64,000 bases of DNA. Source: Burkholderiales bacterium UBA1834 (GTDB lineage: Bacteria > Pseudomonadota > Gammaproteobacteria > Burkholderiales > Burkholderiaceae_C). The stretch is taken from the NCBI GenBank assembly GCA_002339015.1, contig DDJC01000043.1, forward strand, positions 31,703-95,702, written 5' to 3'. Below are positions 10,425 through 18,830 of this stretch, piece after piece (position 1 is the first letter of the stretch; each line of letters starts with the position of its first letter). Made by a program: the position numbers and the translations under genes. The notes beneath the pieces were generated by a model that was not told where the DNA came from, made no database searches, and saw only the letters and a program-made list of their open reading frames with translations.

Positions 10425-10790
10425 ATGGCCCAGACCTACATCGAACTCATGGCTGAGATTGAACGACTGCAAACCCAGGCAGCCAAGCTCAAAGACCGTG
10501 AGAAATCCGACGTCGTCGCACGCATCAAGAAGGCCATCGAGGTCTATGGCCTGACAGCCAAGGACCTGGGCCTGGACAAGTCCGGCCGTGCTGCGTCCGG
10601 CAAGCGCACCGCCACACGCAAGACCAAGGCGGGCAAGCGCGGCACCCGCAAGCCCAAGGCCGCCGCCGCGCCCAAGTTCCGTGATGCAGCTGGCAACAGC
10701 TGGTCCGGCCGTGGCCCCCGTCCCGGCTGGCTGCGCAACGCCCTGGCCTCCGGCGCCACGCTGGAGAGCTTCGCCGTTCAGGCCCAGTAA
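10425..10790 (+). CDS. H-NS family histone-like protein
   Basis: A 121-aa nucleoid-associated protein of the H-NS/MvaT-like family common in Burkholderiales. The N-terminal ~45 residues form the oligomerisation helix (IELMAEIERLQTQAAKL). A basic Lys/Arg/Thr-rich linker follows, and the C-terminal DNA-binding domain carries FRDAAGNSWSGRGPRPGWL, the family core around the AT-hook-like loop. The ATG at 10425 is chosen because the product then begins like other members. A longer in-frame extension reaches back through the thiolase scar and is not credible. Such proteins usually silence AT-rich foreign genes. No strong Shine-Dalgarno sequence is visible. Confidence 0.9.
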   Translation: MAQTYIELMAEIERLQTQAAKLKDREKSDVVARIKKAIEVYGLTAKDLGLDKSGRAASGKRTATRKTKAGKRGTRKPKAAAAPKFRDAAGNSWSGRGPRPGWLRNALASGATLESFAVQAQ

Positions 10791-10939
10791 GGACCTGGCT
10801 CATGGCGCCGTGATCATCGAACTTGGCGCGGGGATGCACGTACCCACGGTGCGCTACTTCAGCGAACGCGTCGCGCGCAAGCATGCTCACCGATACCGGC
10901 GCCTTATCAGGCCCCTGAACCACGCGGGCCTGCCAGGCC

Positions 10940-11764
10940 TTACGCGACGTCCAGGAAAAGGTCGATGATGGGCGTCACGCTTGGCGTCACCAGGTAGCCA
11001 CTGAAATCCGTCACGCCGCGTGCGCGGAGCACGTCCTCATCGACAAACGCATTGCCGCTGCGGGCACGTGCATCCGATGTGAGGATGTCGTAGGCCGCAT
11101 CGGCCATGATCTGGGGCAGGCGCCCCATCTCGCCCAGCCCGGCCTGCGCCACCTTCAGCGCCGAAGTCGCGATGATGGTCTTGGGCCACAGGCAGTTCAC
11201 GGCGATGCCATCGCCCTTGAGTTCCTCGGCCATGCCCAGCGCCAGCAGGCTCATGCCGTACTTCGAAGCGGTGTAGGCCGGATGCGCGCCCAGCCACTTG
11301 GGGTTGAGGTTGATGGGCGGCGACAGCACCAGGATATGCGGGTTGGACGCGCGCTTGAGGAGCGGGATGCAGGCCTGCGAACACACGAAAGTGCCGCGCA
11401 TGTTGATGTCCATCATCAGGTCATAGCGCTTGGCCGGCGTGTCCACCGTGCGGGTGATGCTGATGGCGCTGGCGTTGTTGACCAGGATGTCGATGCCGCC
11501 GAAATGCTCGGCGGCCTGATTGACGGCCGCGGCCACGGCATCCGCGTCACGGATGTCGACCTGCAGGGGCAAGGCACGGCCGCCCGCGACGTCGATCTCC
11601 TCGGCCGCGGTGAAGATGGTGCCGGGCAGGCGGGGATCGGGCTCGGCCGTCTTGGCGGCGACAACGATGTTGGCGCCATCGCGCGCCGCGCGCAGGGCGA
11701 TTTCCTTGCCGATGCCGCGGCTGGCACCGGTGATGAACAGCGTCTTGTCTTTCAGGGAGGTCAT
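10940..11764 (-). CDS. SDR family oxidoreductase, HSDL2-like
   Basis: A 274-aa short-chain dehydrogenase. It has the Rossmann motif TGASRGIGKEIAL, NNASAIS, and the catalytic Tyr-Lys in YTASKYG. Overall it resembles hydroxysteroid-dehydrogenase-like 2 proteins and the bacterial SDRs often found in acyl-CoA or terpenoid breakdown clusters (for example KTAEPDPRLPGTI after the second strand). The substrate cannot be assigned. It runs in the same direction as the AraC-type gene upstream (11882-12634), separated by 117 bases, and that regulator could control it. Confidence 0.88.
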   Translation of the reverse strand: MTSLKDKTLFITGASRGIGKEIALRAARDGANIVVAAKTAEPDPRLPGTIFTAAEEIDVAGGRALPLQVDIRDADAVAAAVNQAAEHFGGIDILVNNASAISITRTVDTPAKRYDLMMDINMRGTFVCSQACIPLLKRASNPHILVLSPPINLNPKWLGAHPAYTASKYGMSLLALGMAEELKGDGIAVNCLWPKTIIATSALKVAQAGLGEMGRLPQIMADAAYDILTSDARARSGNAFVDEDVLRARGVTDFSGYLVTPSVTPIIDLFLDVA

Positions 11765-11881
11765 GCAGGCCTTTCAAGCCGTGGGGTTGCTGGCGCCACG
11801 ATAGCGGCGACATGCCGGCCCTGCTTGTGCAAACCGGCTAAACCGGCCAAACCGGGTGAAAGCCCCGGGAAGCCCCCTTGG

Positions 11882-12634
11882 CTAGCGCCTGTCGACCACC
11901 AGTGTGCGAGAACCGGCCAGGATGTCCCGGGGGCGCAAGCCCGTGAAATAGCGGATCGAGTTGCTGAAGTAGGCCGAATCGCTGTAGCCCAGGTCCAGGG
12001 CGATCTGGGTGAGCGTGGCCCCGCTGTCCACGGCATTGAGCAGGCTGCGCGCCCGCTTCCAGGTGCGGAAGCTGCGAAACGGCATGCCGCACTCGCTCGT
12101 GAACAGGTGAATGAAGCGTGATGCGGACAGGCCGCAGTCCGTCGCGCACTCATCGGCGGTGACCAGGCTGGCGGGATCCTGCCGGATGCGCTCGATCACG
12201 CTGAAGATGCGTGGGTCGATACGGCGGCGGGGCAAGGCCTTGCCCAGCAAGGCGGTTTCCAGGCTGGGCGCGTCATCCACCCTGCCCTGCGCCGTGAGGC
12301 GCTCGGCGAACAAGGCCAGCCGCTCGCCCCAGCAAGAGGCCGGCTCATCCGGCGACAGCACCTGCGGCAGGCGCGCCACGTCGATGAAGTCCGGTTCGAC
12401 CAGCACGCACTGGATGCGCTGATCAGCCGTGCGCAGGCTGTGCGGCACGTAGGGGGGCACCACCCAGGCAGGCACGTCCATCGGCGCCTCGTCGCCCACG
12501 GTGATCCGCATGGCGCCTGAGGCGGGTGCGTACAGCGTCCAGGCGCCCAGCACCCGGGTGCGCGGCCGGCCCAGCAGGCCCGCGTAGAACACCATGTCGC
12601 TGTCGAAGATCAACCGGTTGGCTCCGGTGCCCAT
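11882..12634 (-). CDS. AraC family transcriptional regulator
   Basis: A 250-aa regulator. The N-terminal ~140 residues look like a cupin-type sensor domain. The C-terminal part has the two helix-turn-helix motifs of AraC (CGLSASRFIHLFTSECGMPF and LTQIALDLGYSDSAYFSNSI, the latter close to the AraC signature). The inducer is unknown. It is divergent from the carbonic anhydrase gene across about 140 bases and lies upstream of an SDR gene on its own strand, so either could be a target. Confidence 0.9.
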   Translation of the reverse strand: MGTGANRLIFDSDMVFYAGLLGRPRTRVLGAWTLYAPASGAMRITVGDEAPMDVPAWVVPPYVPHSLRTADQRIQCVLVEPDFIDVARLPQVLSPDEPASCWGERLALFAERLTAQGRVDDAPSLETALLGKALPRRRIDPRIFSVIERIRQDPASLVTADECATDCGLSASRFIHLFTSECGMPFRSFRTWKRARSLLNAVDSGATLTQIALDLGYSDSAYFSNSIRYFTGLRPRDILAGSRTLVVDRR

Positions 12635-12776
12635 GCCTGTCTCCTGTGCACTGTCAGCAGATCATAACGACGACCAGTTGTTCCAAGACAGAAATGTCAA
12701 GGCGGTGCCAGGATGCGTGCGCGCGCCTGTGCGCAGAGCGCGCCGCATGCACACGATGAAAAGGACACACCCGCCC

Positions 12777-13448
12777 ATGGACGACATCGACCTCCTGCTG
12801 GACAACAACAAGCACTGGTCCCAGGCCATGCAGCAACGCGATCCGGCCTTCTTCAGCCGTCTGGCCGGCCAGCAAAGCCCCCGCTACCTGTGGATCGGCT
12901 GCTCGGACAGCCGCGTGCCCGCCAACGAGATCGTCGGGCTGCTGCCCGGCGAGGTCTTCGTGCACCGCAACATCGCCAATCTCATCGTGCACACCGATCT
13001 GAACTGCCTGTCTGTGATCCAGTACGCGGTGGATGTGCTCAAGGTTCGCCATGTGATGGTGGTGGGCCACTACGGCTGCGGCGGCGTGCAGGCCGCACTG
13101 CGGGGGCAGCGCGTAGGCCTGGCCGACTACTGGTTGCGCCACCTGGAGGACCTGCGCCATATCCATGGGCGACGCCTGGCGCTGGAGGCGGTCGAGGCCG
13201 ACCAGGTCAATCGCCTGTGCGAGATCAATGTGATCGAGCAGGTCTGCAATGTCAGCCGGCTGGAGGTGGTGCGCGCCGCCTGGCAGCGTGGCCAGCCCGT
13301 GTCGGTTCACGGGCTGATCTACGGCCTGCACGATGGCGTGCTGCGCAACCTGGGGGCGAGCATGCAGGGCCCCGTGAACCTGGTGGCTTGGCGCAAGGCC
13401 GCGCTGCGCGGTCTGTGGAGCCGGGAGCAGCGCGCCTCGGCGGCCTGA
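12777..13448 (+). CDS. can: beta-class carbonic anhydrase
   Basis: A 223-aa zinc enzyme that interconverts CO2 and bicarbonate. The zinc ligands are visible: Cys and Asp-Arg in CSDSRVP, and His and Cys in GHYGCGGV. The sequence follows the E. coli Can type closely (FVHRNIANL, DLNCLSVIQYAVDVL). ATG at 12777 gives MDDIDLLL, which aligns with the usual MKDID start, and an AAGGA lies upstream at slightly long spacing. An in-frame ATG at 12756 is an alternative. In an organism that carries RuBisCO this enzyme can supply inorganic carbon, though it lies 13 kb from the cbb operon and also has an anaplerotic role. Confidence 0.95.
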   Translation: MDDIDLLLDNNKHWSQAMQQRDPAFFSRLAGQQSPRYLWIGCSDSRVPANEIVGLLPGEVFVHRNIANLIVHTDLNCLSVIQYAVDVLKVRHVMVVGHYGCGGVQAALRGQRVGLADYWLRHLEDLRHIHGRRLALEAVEADQVNRLCEINVIEQVCNVSRLEVVRAAWQRGQPVSVHGLIYGLHDGVLRNLGASMQGPVNLVAWRKAALRGLWSREQRASAA

Positions 13449-13512
13449 ACCCACAACAAGGCAGTGATCAGGTCAATCGCCTGACCCGATCATCGCCCAA
13501 GGGCAAAGCCTT

Positions 13513-15195
13513 TCACTGCAAGGTGCCCAGCAGCGTCGTGGCATCCCACAGCAGACATTGGTGCCGCACATAGGGCGCGCCCAGCAGTTCCGTGCCGATA
13601 CCCTGCGACTTGAAGGTCTGCGTGGCCTGCAGCAGGCGGTTGAAACGCGGCCAGGCTTTCTGCCCCGCCGCATTGGGCTGGCCGGTCGCGGCAAACCGCC
13701 CCCAGTAGCCCATCATCGTCTTGGACAAGGCCCACTGCGCGGGCGTGGCCACCTCGGCCGGATCAGGGCTGGGCGGCGTGGTCACGATGCGGGTGCCGAA
13801 CACGAAAGGCAACTCCGCGGCATGGAAGGCGCCCCAGGGCATGAAGGGATCGTTGACGAAGGCCGGCGCGTTCTTCTCCTGAAACTCGTAGACGTAGGTC
13901 GGCACATGGTCGGAGAGGGCACGCGCCAGGAACTGTGTCGGGCAGGCAAACAGGCTGTCGCCCAGCAAGGCCGCGGCCGACAGGTTGGGCGAGCCGTAGC
14001 GGCCGGGGCGGTAGGCATCGAGCACGATGGACGACGCCAGCGCTGCGATGCCCGAATCCCCCGCGTTGCCCTTGACCATGGCCTGGAACTCGGCCTCCGT
14101 CATGGGCGTGCCGCGCTGCAACTCAAAGGCCAGCGCGATGAACAGCGTGCCCTCATCGGCGTTGTTGCCCAGCAGCACAGGCACCTTGTGGAAGCGCCCG
14201 GCGCGGATGGCCGTGCGCGGCGCCTCCGGCAGCACCACACCATCGATGTGCGGGCTGAACTGCCCCAGCGAGGCCGGATCGGCCGCATCGATCGCCGGAG
14301 AAGCCACCAGCGCCTGCAAGGCAGATCTGCTCCGCAGGCAAGCCAATTGGCCGGCGCCTGCCGCGCAGCCAAGCTTGTCGGCATAGGCGTTGCCCACCGC
14401 CACCGCCTGCGCCCGCGTGGGCTGCACGGACGGGCAGGTGCCGCTCTGGATGATCTCCCGCTGGAACAAGCCCTTGGCCGCCGGCGAGATCAACTGGTTG
14501 CACACACTGGTGCCACCCGCCGACTCGCCGAAGATCGTCACGCGCCCGGCATCGCCACCGAAGGCCGCGATGTTGCGTTGCACCCAGCGCAGCGCGGCCT
14601 GCTGATCCTGCAGCGCATAGTTCCCGGCCTTGGCCTCGCCTGCCAGCGCGTCCAGCGCCAGCGAGCCGAAGATACCCAGACGGTAGTTCACCGTCACCAC
14701 GACGGCCTGGGCCTCACGCGCCAGAACCGTGCCGTCGTACTGCGAGCCCGCACCGTTGATGAAGGCACCGCCATGGATCCACACCATCACCGGCAAGGGC
14801 CGAGCGGTGCTGGCCTGCGCAGGCACATGCACATTGAGGTAGAGGCAATCTTCGCTGTTGTTGCCAACACCTGCGGGCGGGATGCGCGGATCCTGCATGC
14901 AGGTGGGGCCAGCCGCCTGGGCCGTGCGCACGCCGGACCACCGCGCCACAGGCTGAGGCGCGCGCCAGCGCAGATCACCCACGGGTGGGGCCGCGAACGG
15001 CACGCCCAGGAAGGCGGTGCCGGCAGCAGTTGCCGTGCCCACCAGATCGCCCGCATCGGTGCGCACCACAGCGCCGACCGCGTGAGCCTGGGCATGGCTG
15101 GCCAGGCATCCCAATGACAACAGGATGCTCGGGGCTAAAGCGCGCAGCGGGCCGCGCACCATCAACGTCGTCAAGCGAACAGGAATCGAAGGCAT
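13513..15195 (-). CDS. secreted type-B carboxylesterase
   Basis: A 560-aa alpha/beta-hydrolase of the carboxylesterase/lipase type B family. A signal peptide is present (basic residues, then LAPSILLSLGCLASHAQAHA). EDCLYLNVHVP and the nucleophile elbow GESAGGTS are intact, with the oxyanion HGGAF in VWIHGGAFINGAG. The start at 15195 is supported by GGAGA four bases upstream. A longer in-frame reading adds 13 residues of no recognisable type. It probably hydrolyses esters in the periplasm or outside the cell; the substrate is unknown. It converges on can, with a 64-base gap. Confidence 0.9.
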   Translation of the reverse strand: MPSIPVRLTTLMVRGPLRALAPSILLSLGCLASHAQAHAVGAVVRTDAGDLVGTATAAGTAFLGVPFAAPPVGDLRWRAPQPVARWSGVRTAQAAGPTCMQDPRIPPAGVGNNSEDCLYLNVHVPAQASTARPLPVMVWIHGGAFINGAGSQYDGTVLAREAQAVVVTVNYRLGIFGSLALDALAGEAKAGNYALQDQQAALRWVQRNIAAFGGDAGRVTIFGESAGGTSVCNQLISPAAKGLFQREIIQSGTCPSVQPTRAQAVAVGNAYADKLGCAAGAGQLACLRSRSALQALVASPAIDAADPASLGQFSPHIDGVVLPEAPRTAIRAGRFHKVPVLLGNNADEGTLFIALAFELQRGTPMTEAEFQAMVKGNAGDSGIAALASSIVLDAYRPGRYGSPNLSAAALLGDSLFACPTQFLARALSDHVPTYVYEFQEKNAPAFVNDPFMPWGAFHAAELPFVFGTRIVTTPPSPDPAEVATPAQWALSKTMMGYWGRFAATGQPNAAGQKAWPRFNRLLQATQTFKSQGIGTELLGAPYVRHQCLLWDATTLLGTLQ

Positions 15196-15399
15196 GGGGG
15201 TCTCCACAATGGGTTGCTTGTGTCGGGCATGCAATGCGGCGCATGCATGCCTCGGCCGCGATTCTTGGCGCGTGTCCAGTCCTCGAAGCCGATACCCCTA
15301 TGCGGCGTGATGGGGCTGTGGCGCCGCGTCTGCAACGCGGCCAGCCCGATCATTCATTTGACCTGCGCGGGCATTGACGGCGCCCGCCAGTCGTGCCGC

Positions 15400-16299
15400 T
15401 CAGCGCTGGAGCGCCGCCGTGGCCTGGGTGATCTCGTTGGTGCCCTGCTCCGAGCCGCTGCCAGGCACGTTGTCACCAGCGCGGTCCGTGATGGCCGCCA
15501 GTTGCTCGGCCAGACGCTCGGGCACGTCATCGCCCAGGCCCAGGTGCAGGCCCTGGGTCATGGTGACGTGCGAAGCCGCAAAAGTGCCGGCCCCGGCATT
15601 GAGGATGGTGCGGTTGGGCGCCGATTCATGCGCCAGCACCAGCATGGCGGGCGTGACGGCCTCGGGTTTGAGCAATTCGAGCATGGCCGGCGGCAGCAGG
15701 CCTTCCGTCATCTGCGTGGCGGCGGTGGGTGCCAGGCAGTTCACGCGGATGTCACTCTTGGCGCCCTCGATGGACAGCGTCTGCATCAGGCCCACCAGGG
15801 CCATCTTGGCCGCGCCGTAGTTGGCCTGGCCGAAGTTGCCGAACAGGCCGGAGGACGAGGTCGTCATCACGATGCGGCCGTACTTCTGAGCCACCATCAG
15901 CGGCCACACGGCCTTGGTGCAGTTGACGGCGCCCATCAGGTGCACGTCCAGCACCAGGCGGAAGTCGTCCAGCTCCATCTTGGCGAAGGACTTGTCACGC
16001 AGGATGCCGGCGTTGTTGATGAGCACGTCCACGCGGCCCCAGGTGTCCTGGGCCTTCTGCACCATGGCCTGCACCTGCGGCATGTCCGTCACGGAGCACG
16101 AGAACGCGATGGCTTCGCCACCGGCGGCCACGATCTCGTCGACCACCTTCTGAGCCGGTGAAGGCTGGCCATCGCCACGGTCCATGTCGTTGACCAGCAC
16201 CTTGGCACCGCGCTTGGCCAGGGCCAGGGCATGTTCGCGGCCCAGACCGCCGCCTGCCCCCGTGATGATGGCCACGCGGCCGGTGAAATTCAGTTCCAT
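15400..16299 (-). CDS. SDR family 3-hydroxyacyl-CoA dehydrogenase-like protein
   Basis: A 299-aa short-chain dehydrogenase. It has TGAGGGLGREHALALAKRGA, NNAGILRDKSFAKM and the catalytic YGAAKMALVGL. This pattern is that of the dehydrogenase unit of the type-2 peroxisomal multifunctional enzyme (HSD17B4-like), so a role in fatty acyl-CoA or steroid-like beta-oxidation is plausible. ATG at 16299 (MELNFTGRVAIIT) is chosen over a longer frame that reaches into the tRNA-Ser terminator. It lies just downstream of tRNA-Ser on the same strand. Confidence 0.88.
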   Translation of the reverse strand: MELNFTGRVAIITGAGGGLGREHALALAKRGAKVLVNDMDRGDGQPSPAQKVVDEIVAAGGEAIAFSCSVTDMPQVQAMVQKAQDTWGRVDVLINNAGILRDKSFAKMELDDFRLVLDVHLMGAVNCTKAVWPLMVAQKYGRIVMTTSSSGLFGNFGQANYGAAKMALVGLMQTLSIEGAKSDIRVNCLAPTAATQMTEGLLPPAMLELLKPEAVTPAMLVLAHESAPNRTILNAGAGTFAASHVTMTQGLHLGLGDDVPERLAEQLAAITDRAGDNVPGSGSEQGTNEITQATAALQR

Positions 16300-16353
16300 G
16301 ATCAGTCTCGCAGGTTGGAAAACGTCCGCACAGGACGGCCCTTGGGGTGGTTC

Positions 16354-16380
16354 AGGCACAAAAAAAGCGCCTAAGCGCTT
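16354..16380 (-). terminator. Rho-independent terminator downstream of tRNA-Ser
   Basis: On the minus strand an AGCGC-TTAG-GCGCT hairpin is followed directly by a run of seven T, about 20 bases after the tRNA 3' end. It ends the tRNA-Ser transcript before the SDR gene. Confidence 0.85.
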
Positions 16381-16400
16381 GTTTTGTGGTTCTAAAGGAC

Positions 16401-16491
16401 TGGCGGAAGCGGTGAGATTCGAACTCACGGAGGGCGCAAACCCTCGCCGGTTTTCAAGACCGGTGCCTTAAACCGCTCGGCCACGCTTCCC
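16401..16491 (-). tRNA. tRNA-Ser (UGA anticodon)
   Basis: A full 91-base cloverleaf on the minus strand. Acceptor GGAAGCG pairs with CGCTTCC, the D-arm contains GGCCGAGCGGTTTAAGGC, the anticodon loop CTTGAAA holds TGA, and a long class-II variable arm follows. The T-arm contains GTTCGAATC and the CCA end is encoded. The long variable arm and the anticodon identify serine. Confidence 0.97.
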
Positions 16492-16556
16492 TGAAGGAAG
16501 CCCGAAGTATAAACGTCAACGGGGCTGTTGCCGTGCGCCGTGTCGATGCCGCCAGT

Positions 16557-16787
16557 TCAGTGAAGCGCAACGTTCAAGTTGTCGACCACCACGGCCCAGT
16601 CCGCATCCTGAAGGAGCAGTTCCCTGAGCAATTGCGCCTGCTCGGGCTTCCAGAACGGCGCTTCAGTGATCTTGACATCGCCAGGAAGCGGACGGTGCTG
16701 GTCGATGAACTGGCGGATCTCTTGTTCAGAGGACGGGAGTCCGAGCTGTTCGAACAACTCAAAGAACTCGTGGCTGGTTGTTTCCAT
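16557..16787 (-). CDS. DUF2789 family protein
   Basis: A small cytoplasmic protein of 76 aa matching the DUF2789 pattern: LFEQLGLPSSEQEI, then HRPLPGDV and APFWKPEQAQLL, ending DADWAVVVDNLN. The start at METTSHEF is chosen because GGAGG lies eight bases upstream; an in-frame Met five residues earlier is possible. The function of this proteobacterial family is unknown. It is a single gene between tRNA-Ser and apaH. Confidence 0.85.
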   Translation of the reverse strand: METTSHEFFELFEQLGLPSSEQEIRQFIDQHRPLPGDVKITEAPFWKPEQAQLLRELLLQDADWAVVVDNLNVALH

Positions 16788-16913
16788 CGGATATGCCTCC
16801 ATGTGCGCTACGTCAAGCTGGCCGGCCCTGCCTTGGCCTGTATCCAACATCTGGATTTTTTATAGCACTTTCGCGGAAACGGCGTTGCTGGATGGATTGG
16901 ATGGCACCGCCTC

Positions 16914-17738
16914 TCATCCGGGCTTCTGCGCTTGCGGACAAGGAATCTGGATCACCTCTCGACCGCCATTGTCGAGCAAGCGCACCGCCGTCAGATGCCC
17001 TCCCCAGACACAACCCGTGTCCAGCGCCAGCAGATCATCACGGTTGATCAGGCCCAGCGTCGACCAATGTCCGAACGCCACGGCCGCGGACGCCGTACGC
17101 CGCCCCGGCACCTCGAACCAGGGCATGTAGCCCTCCGGAGAGCCGCCCGCGCCTTCCTTGGTCGCGAATTCCATCGTGCCGTCCGCCGCGCAGAAGCGCA
17201 GCCGCGTCAGGCTGTTGATCACGCAGCGCCAGCGGTCCGCACCCTGCAGGGCATCGCTCCAGCGGGCCGGCTCATTGCCGTACATCTGCGGCAGGAAGCC
17301 GGCCAGGTCCGGACCACGCAGCAACGTCTGCACCTCACCAGCCAGGGCCATGGTCTGTGCCGCATCCCACTGAGGCACGACCCCTGCGTGCACCATCAGC
17401 CAGCCATGCGCATGCACGGCCAGGGGCCGCTGGCGCAGCCAGTCCAGCCAGGCGTCACGGTCGGGCGCATCAAGAATGGGACCGATGGTGTCGCCCTTGT
17501 GCAGCTTGCGCACGCCCTGCGACACGGCCAACAGGTGCAGGTCATGGTTGCCCAGCAGGCAGGTGGCAGAAGCACCCAAGCCGCGCAGGCGGCGAAGCAC
17601 GCCCAGTGAATCAGGCCCCCGGTTGACCAGGTCGCCCAGCACATACAGGTGGTCGCGCGAGGGCGAAAAATCCACGGTCTGCAGCAGCCGGTCGAGCGGT
17701 TCGCCACAGCCCTGCAGGTCTCCAACGATGTAGATCAT
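16914..17738 (-). CDS. apaH: symmetrical bis(5'-nucleosyl)-tetraphosphatase
   Basis: A 274-aa metallophosphatase that splits Ap4A into two ADP. The calcineurin-type motifs are GDLQGCG, GDLVNRGPDS and LLGNHDLHLL, with a later HAGVVPQW. The length equals that of other ApaH proteins. ATG at 17738 (MIYIVGD) matches the family start; a longer upstream frame does not. It is divergent from the pirin gene. Confidence 0.95.
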   Translation of the reverse strand: MIYIVGDLQGCGEPLDRLLQTVDFSPSRDHLYVLGDLVNRGPDSLGVLRRLRGLGASATCLLGNHDLHLLAVSQGVRKLHKGDTIGPILDAPDRDAWLDWLRQRPLAVHAHGWLMVHAGVVPQWDAAQTMALAGEVQTLLRGPDLAGFLPQMYGNEPARWSDALQGADRWRCVINSLTRLRFCAADGTMEFATKEGAGGSPEGYMPWFEVPGRRTASAAVAFGHWSTLGLINRDDLLALDTGCVWGGHLTAVRLLDNGGREVIQIPCPQAQKPG

Positions 17739-17879
17739 GCAAAGGATTTTGGGGGCAAACGCGCGCCACGGCCCCGCCACACGCTCAAATCCTTTGAACG
17801 ATGCGTGCAAGCCTTCAGGCTGGCAAAAGGCTGAAGCCACCCCATCATGGGGCTATCCCCTGTCCTTCGGAGCCCCACC

Positions 17880-18776
17880 ATGAGCACAGACACCATTGCC
17901 AGCCCCACCGCCAGCCCTGTCCAGCGCCACGTGACCACCGCCCTGCGCGGCCAGCCTGCCGAGGACGGCGCCGGCGTACGCCTGACCCGCGTCTTCCAGG
18001 CCCGCTCCACGCTGAACCTGGACCCGTTCCTGATGCTCGACGAGTTTGCCTCGGAACAGGCCGACGACTACATCGCCGGTTTCCCCTCGCACCCGCACCG
18101 TGGTTTCGAAACCGTGACCTACATGCTGCAGGGCCACATGCTGCACGAGGACCACCTGGGTCACCAGGGCCACTTGCGCGACGGTGACGTGCAGTGGATG
18201 ACGGCCGGACGCGGCATCATCCATTCGGAAATGCCCCAGCAGAAGGAAGGCCGCATGCGCGGTTTCCAGCTGTGGATCAACCTGCCCGCTGCCGAGAAGA
18301 TGAAACCGGCTGCCTACCGCGACATCCCCGCCGCGCAGATCCCCCGCGCCGAACTGGCCGATGGCGGCTGGGTCAAGGTGATCGCCGGCACCGCCACCGA
18401 CGCACAAGGCCAGAGCGTGCACGGCCCCATCCAGGGCCTGAGCACCGAGCCCCTCTACCTGCACGCCCACCTTCCGGTCGGCGCCCGCTGGCAGACCGCC
18501 GTGCCAGCCGGCCATACGGCCCTGGTCTACGTGGCCGATGGCGAGGTGCTGATTGATGGTCGCGCATTGCACCAGGGGTGGGCCGGCGTGCTGGGCGACG
18601 GCACTCAGCTTTCGCTCACGGCGGGCCCTCAGGGCGCCGACGTGCTGCTGCTGGCCGGCAAGCCCCTGCGAGAGCCGGTCGTGCAGTACGGCCCCTTCGT
18701 GATGAACACCCGCGAAGAGATCGACCAAGCGCTGCGTGACTACAGCCAGGGGACTTTGACCGGGCCTGAAAACTGA
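17880..18776 (+). CDS. pirin family protein
   Basis: A 298-aa bicupin. The metal-binding region contains HPHRGFETVTYML and, later, TAGRGIIHSEMP, which supply His/Glu ligands typical of pirin or quercetinase-like proteins. The second cupin carries the pirin C-terminal pattern (AGKPLREPVVQYGPFVMNT). ATG at 17880 begins MSTDTIAS; the upstream in-frame extension is dismissed. The function in bacteria varies (quercetin dioxygenase-like activity or redox regulation), so it is left at family level. Confidence 0.92.
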   Translation: MSTDTIASPTASPVQRHVTTALRGQPAEDGAGVRLTRVFQARSTLNLDPFLMLDEFASEQADDYIAGFPSHPHRGFETVTYMLQGHMLHEDHLGHQGHLRDGDVQWMTAGRGIIHSEMPQQKEGRMRGFQLWINLPAAEKMKPAAYRDIPAAQIPRAELADGGWVKVIAGTATDAQGQSVHGPIQGLSTEPLYLHAHLPVGARWQTAVPAGHTALVYVADGEVLIDGRALHQGWAGVLGDGTQLSLTAGPQGADVLLLAGKPLREPVVQYGPFVMNTREEIDQALRDYSQGTLTGPEN

Positions 18777-18830
18777 TTCTGATACCCTTGCGGCATCAAA
18801 ACAGATGGCCCGGCACGCCCGGCGCCTGTC